A stretch of 5,488 nucleotides of DNA from Bacillota bacterium (GTDB lineage Bacteria > Bacillota > Proteinivoracia > UBA4975). A program made the position numbers and the translations under genes. A model generated the notes under the pieces. It searched no databases and had not been told where the DNA came from. It worked only from the letters and a program-made list of their open reading frames with translations. The stretch is from assembly GCA_012727415.1 (NCBI GenBank), contig JAAYHI010000004.1, positions 1 to 5,488 of the forward strand. Reading direction: 5' to 3'. This document shows, in pieces, positions 1-4,338 of the stretch. Numbering within the stretch: position 1 is the first letter of the stretch; each line of letters starts with the position of its first letter.

Positions 1-1544
1 ACGATGGACAATCCCAGCTGGGTTCAGTCCAGGATGGCAACCGCAAGATAATGATTCCCGGACGCCACTCCCGGGGCGCCCGGGATGGAGATATTGTCCT
101 GGCGTCGGTTCCCGGTTGGGAGGGGCGGGTGGTGGCCCTTTTGCCCGCAGAGGACAAACCTTTTCTCGATCTCCTGAACATTGCTGCCAAAAAGGGAATC
201 TACCCGGTGTTTTCCGCTGCCGCCGAAAAGGAAGCTGCCGGTCTGGAACAGCGGCAGGAGGAAGTAGCGCGGCGGACAGACCTGCGCCAGGAAGAAATGA
301 TTACGGTGGATGGTGAATATTCTCAGGACCTGGACGACGGCTTTTCCCTCAGCTGCCAGGCTGATGGCAGCTGGCGCCTGGGCGTTCACATCGCCGACGT
401 GGCCCATTTTGTCGCCCCCGGCAGCCAGTTGGACCGGGAGGCCTTCCAGCGGGGCTTAAGCGTATACTTGATTGACCGGGAAGTGCCCATGCTGCCCGGG
501 AGGCTGTCCCGGGATTTGTGCTCCCTTTTGCCCGGCCAGGACAGGCTTGCCGTCAGCTGCATTGTGGAAATATCCCCGGAGGGGGAAGTGAGGAACTATC
601 AGTTTGCCGAGACGGTTGTGCGCTCGAGGCAGAGGTATACATATTCAGAGGCCGAGGCTGGCGGTTGCCAGTTGCTGCAAAATGCAGCCAGGCTTTGCCG
701 GCTCCTCAGCGCCCGGCGCAAGAAAAGGGGAGCTGCCTACATTCAGTTGCCTGCCACCGCCATTACCCTGGATAGCAATGGTGTCCCGGTTGATATGGGG
801 GCCAAGGTATATGGGGCCAGCAGGGGGCTGGTGGAGGAATTTATGGTTCTGGCAAACGAACTCGCTGCCGACTTCCTGTGGAAAAATAATGTTTCCCTGC
901 TCTACAGGGGAAACGAAGGATTTTTCCCGGAGCGGGGAGAGGAGCTCAAAGCCTATCTTGCCCGTTGGGGCCACAGCGTCAATTATCCTCCTTCCTCCCT
1001 GGAATTGCAGCAATTGCTGGAGACCGTTAAGGGCAGTCCCGAAGAGCTGCTGGTTTGCAGGAAGCTGGCCAGAAGCCTGCATAAGTCCCGGTACAGCTGG
1101 ACCCCTCTGGGACATTACAACCTGGCAGTTCCCCGCTATACCCATTTCAGCTCGCCAATCCGGCGCTATTCCGACCTCTTTGTGCATCGCCAGATCAAGG
1201 GTATCCTCAGCGGTCAGTCCCTCTCGTCTTTGGAGCGCAGTTTGCCTCGGGTGGCCGAGCAATGCTCCTATCGGGAACGCCTGGCCCAGGATATCGAGGG
1301 CGCCTGTTTCGACCAGAAAAAGCTGGAGTTTATGGCTGGCCGACAGGGGGTTGAATTCTCCGGCGTAGTAGCTGAAATAACTGGCAATGGTCCCTTAGTG
1401 TGGCTGGAGAATACTGCAGAGGGCATTATTGTGGCCGGAGACAGGCAGCAAATGGACAATTGCCGGCCGGGAGACCGGGTTACAGTGCAAGTGCATAAAC
1501 TCGACAGCAATACAAAGACTATTTTCTTCGCCTTGGCACAGTGA
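1..1544 (+). CDS. rnr: Ribonuclease R / RNB-family 3'-5' exoribonuclease, 5'-partial
   Basis: This is a processive 3'-to-5' exoribonuclease that degrades RNA, including structured RNA, in the cytoplasm. The frame is open from base 3, and the first in-frame ATG (51) has no ribosome site and lies inside a recognisable cold-shock/OB strand (IMIPGR..GARDGDIV), so the true start is upstream. Compared with the usual 700 or so residues, about 200 are missing: the N-terminal region, CSD1 and part of CSD2. The RNB domain begins near base 280. The four metal-binding aspartates of RNase II/R are present with family spacing (D-x5-D-x-DD; codons at 309, 327, 333, 336). VHIADVAHFV, PMLPGRLS and the signature HFSSPIRRYSD (from 1143) follow. 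An S1-like domain (about 1350-1541) ends the protein; it is short and there is no lysine-rich tail. In many Firmicutes rnr lies next to smpB; here perR follows. The family assignment is firm. Whether this is the main RNase R or a second RNB paralogue cannot be told from this fragment. Confidence 0.93.
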   Translation, partial: DGQSQLGSVQDGNRKIMIPGRHSRGARDGDIVLASVPGWEGRVVALLPAEDKPFLDLLNIAAKKGIYPVFSAAAEKEAAGLEQRQEEVARRTDLRQEEMITVDGEYSQDLDDGFSLSCQADGSWRLGVHIADVAHFVAPGSQLDREAFQRGLSVYLIDREVPMLPGRLSRDLCSLLPGQDRLAVSCIVEISPEGEVRNYQFAETVVRSRQRYTYSEAEAGGCQLLQNAARLCRLLSARRKKRGAAYIQLPATAITLDSNGVPVDMGAKVYGASRGLVEEFMVLANELAADFLWKNNVSLLYRGNEGFFPERGEELKAYLARWGHSVNYPPSSLELQQLLETVKGSPEELLVCRKLARSLHKSRYSWTPLGHYNLAVPRYTHFSSPIRRYSDLFVHRQIKGILSGQSLSSLERSLPRVAEQCSYRERLAQDIEGACFDQKKLEFMAGRQGVEFSGVVAEITGNGPLVWLENTAEGIIVAGDRQQMDNCRPGDRVTVQVHKLDSNTKTIFFALAQ

Positions 1545-1573
1545 TTGACAGACATGCCAGAGAGTGATAACTT
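1545..1573 (+). promoter_or_regulatory. Probable sigma-A promoter for perR
   Basis: A perfect -35 hexamer TTGACA (1545-1550) directly follows the TGA stop of the RNase gene. Exactly 17 bases later there is a TG-extended -10, TGA-TAACTT (TG at 1565-1566, hexamer 1568-1573). The hexamer matches TATAAT at only three of six positions, but the perfect -35, the optimal spacing and the TG extension compensate. Transcription would begin near 1580, leaving a leader of about 24 bases with the ribosome site. No terminator separates the RNase gene from perR, so read-through is also possible. Confidence 0.5.
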
Positions 1574-1603
1574 AACAATAGTCCTTGTCAAAGGGGTGAG
1601 GAA

Positions 1604-1993
1604 ATGGTAAGGACAAGAAATACCAGGCAACGTCAACTGATTATTGCTGAGTTACGGGGCACCAAGTCTCATCCCACTGCTGAATGGATTTACCAGCGGG
1701 TAAAGGCTAAAATGCCGAGAATCAGCCTGGGAACGGTGTACAGAAACCTGGCTGTACTGAAGGAACAGAAGCTTATACAGGAGTTGCCCCGGGTTGGCAG
1801 CCAAAGCCGATATGACGGCAATCCTGAGCCCCATTACCATTTTGTCTGCCTTAATTGCGGCAGCGTCGAAGATATCGAGACTCCTTTTATGGAAAAACTC
1901 ACTGGCGAAGTCGCCAAAAAGCTTACTGAGCATGATGTTCAGGGTTACTTTGCAGAGTTTTTCGGACTTTGTCCGCAATGCAATACTAAGTAA
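1604..1993 (+). CDS. perR: PerR-like Fur-family metal/peroxide-responsive repressor
   Basis: This is a dimeric DNA-binding repressor of the Fur family, 129 residues. Residues 1-75 form the winged helix, with the recognition helix in PRISLGTVYRNL (38-49). The remainder is the dimerisation and metal domain. Against Bacillus subtilis PerR as I recall its numbering (H37, D85, H91, H93, D104), this protein has H23, D71, H77, H79 and D90, all at a constant offset of 14. The structural zinc cysteines are two CxxC pairs, C82/C85 and C123/C126. Aspartate at position 90, where Fur proteins usually have glutamate, favours the peroxide-sensing PerR type, in which Fe-catalysed histidine oxidation releases DNA. 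The start is set by a strong ribosome site (AAGGGGTGAGG, 1591-1601). The next gene begins 13 bases after the stop, so the two are probably one operon. Fur or Zur identity is less likely but not excluded. I saw no convincing PerR box in the short leader. Confidence 0.85.
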   Translation: MVRTRNTRQRQLIIAELRGTKSHPTAEWIYQRVKAKMPRISLGTVYRNLAVLKEQKLIQELPRVGSQSRYDGNPEPHYHFVCLNCGSVEDIETPFMEKLTGEVAKKLTEHDVQGYFAEFFGLCPQCNTK

Positions 1994-2006
1994 AGGAGAT
2001 GGGAGA

Positions 2007-2114
2007 ATGGCTGAATTTATCTGTAAAGAATGCGGCGAATTGAAAGAAGGACGGTGCAAGCCCCGCAAGTGCCCCAAGTGTGGCGCTGCCAATTCCTTTG
2101 ACAAAAAAGAATAG
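2007..2114 (+). CDS. RCKP-type rubredoxin-like small iron/zinc protein
   Basis: This 35-residue protein is little more than one metal knuckle pair: C6-x2-C9 (ICKECGE) and C22-x2-C25 (KCPKCGA), with the GRCKP signature at 16-19/20 that names the RCKP rubredoxin-like family. A fifth cysteine, C17, lies inside GRCKP. Four CxxC cysteines would bind Fe or Zn as in rubredoxin; a redox role is inferred from the family, not shown. The ribosome site AAAGGAG overlaps the stop of perR, with 13 bases between the genes, indicating a shared transcript and probably coupled translation. A strong terminator begins five bases after the stop, so this is the last gene of its unit. Rubredoxins pass electrons to rubrerythrins and desulfoferrodoxins in anaerobes, which suits a PerR neighbour. 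A purely structural zinc ribbon is the alternative. Automated gene callers with a length cut-off would miss this gene. Confidence 0.85.
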   Translation: MAEFICKECGELKEGRCKPRKCPKCGAANSFDKKE

Positions 2115-2118
2115 TAAA

Positions 2119-2152
2119 AAAAGGAGCCAGCCCCGCTGGTTCCTTTTCATTT
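2119..2152 (+). terminator. Rho-independent terminator after perR operon
   Basis: Bases 2119-2131 pair with 2135-2147: a 13-bp stem with one G-U pair and a CCC loop. The descending arm ends in CCTTTTCATTT, giving a U-rich tail. The ascending arm begins with A residues, so it may also work weakly in the reverse direction. It closes the perR/rubredoxin-like unit and isolates it from the aldolase gene. Confidence 0.88.
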
Positions 2153-2179
2153 CCGGATAAAAGGGTTATACCGGATAAA
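2153..2179. repeat. Two direct copies of CCGGATAAA, 18 bp apart
   Basis: The nine-base sequence CCGGATAAA occurs at 2153-2161 and again at 2171-2179, start to start 18 bases. A third shorter copy, GATAAA, is at 2188-2193. The second copy covers the -35 position of the proposed ltaE promoter, so the pair could be an activator or repressor site. Chance is possible, as the gap is only about 80 bases and AT-rich in this part. Confidence 0.4.
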
Positions 2180-2194
2180 TGCAGAATGATAAAG

Positions 2195-2203
2195 TGCTAT
2201 ACT
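2195..2203 (+). promoter_or_regulatory. Extended -10 promoter element for ltaE
   Basis: TGCTATACT carries the TGn extension followed by TATACT, five of six matches to TATAAT. At 17-base spacing the -35 position (2175-2180) reads ATAAAT, which is poor, so the promoter would rely on the extended -10 or on an activator. Transcription would start near 2210, about 20 bases before the ATG, leaving room for the ribosome site (AAAGGGAG, 2214-2221). Confidence 0.6.
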
Positions 2204-2230
2204 TAAAATAAGTAAAGGGAGCAGAAGCGT

Positions 2231-3265
2231 ATGACCATCGATTTACGCAGTGATACTGTTACGAAGCCTACTGAAGAAATGCGCAGAGCCATGGCTTTGG
2301 CTGAAGTGGGCGATGATGTCTATGGCGAAGATATAACCATCAATGAGCTGGAAGCTAAAGGTGCCGCCCTGATGGGCAAGGAGGCCGGGCTTTTTGTCGC
2401 CAGCGGCACCATGGGCAACCTGCTGGCGGTGCTTTCCGCCTGTCAGCGGGGCGATGAAATCATCATGGAAGATCAGATGCATATGTTTTGGTACGAGGTG
2501 GCCGGCATCGCCGCCCTGGCGGGGGTGCAAATTCGCACCTTGCCGGGAGCGGGGGGCGCCGTCAGTGAGGAGGATTTGCGCAGTGCCATCCGCTCGGAGG
2601 ACATTCACTTTCCCAGGACGCGGATGTTTTGTATGGAGAACACCCACAACAGGGCAGGCGGTACTGTCATCAGCAAGGACAAGATGGAGAGCTTATACAA
2701 GATTGCCAAGGCCCATGGGCTTTGGGTGCATACAGATGGTGCCAGAATCTTCAATGCCGCCGTTTTCTTAGGCGTTGAGCCCCGGGAACTGGCGGCCTGC
2801 ACCGACAGCATAACCTTTTGCCTGTCCAAGGGCCTGGCGGCGCCGGTGGGTTCCCTGCTGACGGGGCCAAAGGATTTTATCCTCCGGGCTAGAAAGTATC
2901 GGAAGATGTTGGGAGGGGGCATGCGCCAAGCCGGGGTGCTGGCGGCTCCGGGTTTAATTGCCCTGGAGACTATGCGCCTTCGCCTGGCAGAAGACCACAG
3001 AAGGGCGCGCCAACTGGCCCAAGGCCTTGCGGATTTGGGAGCGGGAGTAGTCATGGGGACAGTGCAGACAAACATCATCCGCTTTCAGGTGCCCATGGCT
3101 GCAGAGGAGTTTGTCGCCCGCCTGGCGGAGCGGGGGGTGCTGGCCAACCCAACCGGCCCCGATAGCATTCGCTTTGTCACCCATTACCAGGTGAGTGATG
3201 AGGATGTCGAGGCTGTGCTGTCAGTGTGCAGGGATATTTTCCGGGAAGAAGCCCAGGGGAGATGA
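2231..3265 (+). CDS. ltaE: Low-specificity L-threonine aldolase
   Basis: This PLP enzyme of fold type I cleaves L-threonine and L-allo-threonine to glycine and acetaldehyde in the cytoplasm. At 344 residues it is full length for the family. The N-terminus has the family signature DLRSDTVTKPT (4-14). SGTMGN (58-63) is the PLP phosphate-binding loop, H84 (QMHMFWYE) is the aromatic-stacking histidine, and ENTHNRAGG (136-144) is the conserved substrate-side segment. HTDGAR (167-172) gives the aspartate that pairs with the pyridine nitrogen and its arginine. LSKGLAAPVGS (198-208) contains K200, the Schiff-base lysine. GGGMRQAG (228-235) follows. The ATG is preceded by AAAGGGAG at suitable spacing. 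The PHP gene starts 6 bases downstream, so the two form one transcription unit. The role may be glycine supply or threonine breakdown; some relatives act on other beta-hydroxy amino acids. No key residue is missing. Confidence 0.95.
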   Translation: MTIDLRSDTVTKPTEEMRRAMALAEVGDDVYGEDITINELEAKGAALMGKEAGLFVASGTMGNLLAVLSACQRGDEIIMEDQMHMFWYEVAGIAALAGVQIRTLPGAGGAVSEEDLRSAIRSEDIHFPRTRMFCMENTHNRAGGTVISKDKMESLYKIAKAHGLWVHTDGARIFNAAVFLGVEPRELAACTDSITFCLSKGLAAPVGSLLTGPKDFILRARKYRKMLGGGMRQAGVLAAPGLIALETMRLRLAEDHRRARQLAQGLADLGAGVVMGTVQTNIIRFQVPMAAEEFVARLAERGVLANPTGPDSIRFVTHYQVSDEDVEAVLSVCRDIFREEAQGR

Positions 3266-3271
3266 CAACCA

Positions 3272-3937
3272 GTGAAGGTAGATTTGCACGTCCACACCAG
3301 TAAATATTCAGCCTGCGGGGTAAGCAGTCCCGAGGAAATGGTCGGGGCGGCTATTGCCAGCGGCCTGGATGCCATTGTTCTGGCAGAACACGACTACATG
3401 TGGGGTGAGGCGGAGCTGGCCGACCTCCAGGAACGCTTCCCCGGGATAAAGATTTTTGCCGGCATTGAAGTGAGCATCGATGCAGCTGAGCATATTGTGG
3501 TCATCGGCGTCCCGGATCGCCAGCTCTTTGCGCCATTTATGGCACCTGCTGATCTCATTGCAGCCGTGCGCCAACACCAGGGGGCAGCTATTCTTGCCCA
3601 TCCCTTCCGCTGGGGACCAGAGGTGCGCAGGGATATCCTGGAGGTCCGGCTGGATGCGGTGGAGCTATACAGCAACAGCATCAGAAACTATATGCAACAA
3701 CCCATCCGCCGCCTGCTGCAAAAGCTGCAGCTGCCTTGTGTGGCCAGCTCTGACGGCCACCATACAAAGCAGCTGGGACTTTACGCCATAGAATTGCGGC
3801 AACCTGCCAAAGATGACAAGGACCTGGCCCGGATGATTCGTCAGGGATGTTTTCGCATCTGGGCGAATCCGGAGCGGATAAACGAAATAAACGCCATTAT
3901 CCCAGGGGAGGGAAAAAAGCTATCAATACCTGATTAG
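3272..3937 (+). CDS. PHP-domain metal-dependent phosphoesterase
   Basis: This is a 221-residue stand-alone PHP protein, a TIM-barrel-like metallophosphatase with a metal cluster. The visible ligands are DLHVHT (H6, H8), AEHD (H40, D41), GIEVS (E66), EHIVVIG (H74), LAHPF (H110) and SDGHH (D161, H163), together the full PHP motif set. The likely reaction is hydrolysis of a phosphomonoester or a short oligonucleotide. Some relatives are histidinol phosphatases and others act on nucleoside 3',5'-bisphosphates (TrpH/RnaAM type). At 221 residues it is shorter than TrpH (about 280), so the substrate cannot be assigned. The start is GTG, 6 bases after the stop of ltaE, with GGGGAG (3257-3262) as ribosome site overlapping the ltaE end, which suggests translational coupling. 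A strong terminator follows within 10 bases. There is no signal peptide or membrane segment, so it should be cytosolic. Confidence 0.88.
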   Translation: MKVDLHVHTSKYSACGVSSPEEMVGAAIASGLDAIVLAEHDYMWGEAELADLQERFPGIKIFAGIEVSIDAAEHIVVIGVPDRQLFAPFMAPADLIAAVRQHQGAAILAHPFRWGPEVRRDILEVRLDAVELYSNSIRNYMQQPIRRLLQKLQLPCVASSDGHHTKQLGLYAIELRQPAKDDKDLARMIRQGCFRIWANPERINEINAIIPGEGKKLSIPD

Positions 3938-3944
3938 CACATGC

Positions 3945-3972
3945 GGGGACGGCAGCGGGCCGCCCCTTTTTT
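3945..3972 (+). terminator. Rho-independent terminator after ltaE-PHP operon
   Basis: GGGG (3945-3948) pairs with CCCC (3963-3966) and CGGC (3950-3953) with GCCG (3959-3962), with one bulged A and a five-base loop AGCGG. Six T residues follow at once (3967-3972). The GC-rich stem and uninterrupted U-tract make this a textbook intrinsic terminator. It also argues against using the ATG at 3941 as a start for the next gene, because that codon sits at the foot of the hairpin. Confidence 0.93.
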
Positions 3973-4010
3973 CTGTGGTATTTTTCCGGGAGAGGACATA
4001 CCTTATACAA

Positions 4011-4019
4011 AAGGGGTGG
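4011..4019 (+). promoter_or_regulatory. Ribosome binding site choosing the ATG at 4025
   Basis: AAGGGGTGG lies five bases before ATG 4025. The upstream in-frame ATG at 3941 has no such site and lies in the terminator, so the shorter protein is preferred. Confidence 0.75.
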
Positions 4020-4024
4020 TGCAA

Positions 4025-4294
4025 ATGCGCTCTGGAATTTACCTGGCGGGGATAATATCGGTGGTTATATTGCTGGCCCTGGCTTTCCAGCTGCTGCCCC
4101 CGCCCTGGGAAGGCGGAGTGACAGGATGGTTTTGCGCCCTGTGGTATCTTTGTGCCCTCAGCGCCGGGCTGGGATACTGGTATAAGTATGACAAGGCCAA
4201 AGCAAAGGAGGAACGCCTGCGCCGTCTGCGGGAGGCGCGAAGGCGTCAAAGTATCAGGCAAACAGGGGTACGCAGGGGGCAACAGTCTTTTTAG
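4025..4294 (+). CDS. Small two-helix membrane protein with basic tail, unknown function
   Basis: I do not recognise this 89-residue protein. Residues 5-25 form a hydrophobic helix (IYLAGIISVVILLALAF). A short loop with LPPPWEGG follows (24-31), then a second helix (about 33-53, rich in W, Y, C and A). The last 35 residues are strongly charged (KAKAKEERLRRLREARRR) and look helical. By the positive-inside rule both ends face the cytoplasm, giving a membrane hairpin with a basic cytoplasmic tail that could touch nucleic acid, lipid head groups or a protein partner. The longer reading from 3941 is rejected because it overlaps the terminator. No clear promoter is visible; a weak TG-extended TATTTT (3976-3984) is the best candidate. 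The regulator gene begins 44 bases downstream with its own promoter. In Bacillus a small membrane gene (ytpI) also neighbours ytoI, but I cannot show homology. Confidence 0.7.
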   Translation: MRSGIYLAGIISVVILLALAFQLLPPPWEGGVTGWFCALWYLCALSAGLGYWYKYDKAKAKEERLRRLREARRRQSIRQTGVRRGQQSF

Positions 4295-4296
4295 TG

Positions 4297-4305
4297 TGAT
4301 ATAAT
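4297..4305 (+). promoter_or_regulatory. Perfect extended -10 promoter element for the ytoI-like gene
   Basis: TGATATAAT matches the extended -10 consensus TGnTATAAT at every position, two bases after the stop of the small membrane gene. The -35 position at 17-base spacing reads GGGCAA, which is unlike TTGACA, as is common for extended -10 promoters. The start would be near 4312, giving a leader of about 27 bases that holds the ribosome site. Confidence 0.75.
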
Positions 4306-4322
4306 ATGAGACAGAATATTGC

Positions 4323-4332
4323 AAGAAGGTGA
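4323..4332 (+). promoter_or_regulatory. Ribosome binding site fixing the GTG start at 4339
   Basis: AAGAAGGTGA matches nine of ten bases of AAGGAGGTGA, six bases before GTG 4339. An in-frame TGA at 4330-4332 rules out any earlier start in this frame. Confidence 0.85.
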
Positions 4333-4338
4333 CTCCCG

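Noticed and set aside
51..53. ATG 51 as the true start of the RNase gene
   Set aside because: The frame is open to the left edge, no ribosome site precedes it, and it falls within a conserved OB-fold strand of the cold-shock domain.
645..1262. Minus-strand open frame of 205 codons opposite the RNase gene
   Set aside because: It lies wholly within the RNB domain coding region on the other strand and shows no family motif.
1545..1603. PerR box (TTATAATNATTATAA-like) before perR
   Set aside because: Only scattered AT matches such as GATAACTTAACAATAG are present; they lack the required symmetry.
1652..2104. Minus-strand open frame of 150 codons across perR and the rubredoxin-like gene
   Set aside because: It is a shadow of two well-supported genes, with no motif and no suitable upstream site.
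4003..4009. TATACA as a -10 for the small membrane gene
   Set aside because: A start about seven bases later would remove most of the ribosome site before ATG 4025, and no good -35 is at the right distance.
3941..4024. N-terminal extension of the small membrane protein from the ATG at 3941
   Set aside because: This stretch contains the GC-rich terminator hairpin and T-tract, has no ribosome site before 3941, and would put a hydrophilic leader ahead of the first helix. ATG 4025 has a strong ribosome site.
4306..4332. Eight-residue mini-ORF (MRQNIARR) ahead of the ytoI-like gene, as a possible leader peptide
   Set aside because: Its ATG overlaps the end of the -10 box and so lies upstream of the expected transcription start; there is also no ribosome site for it.
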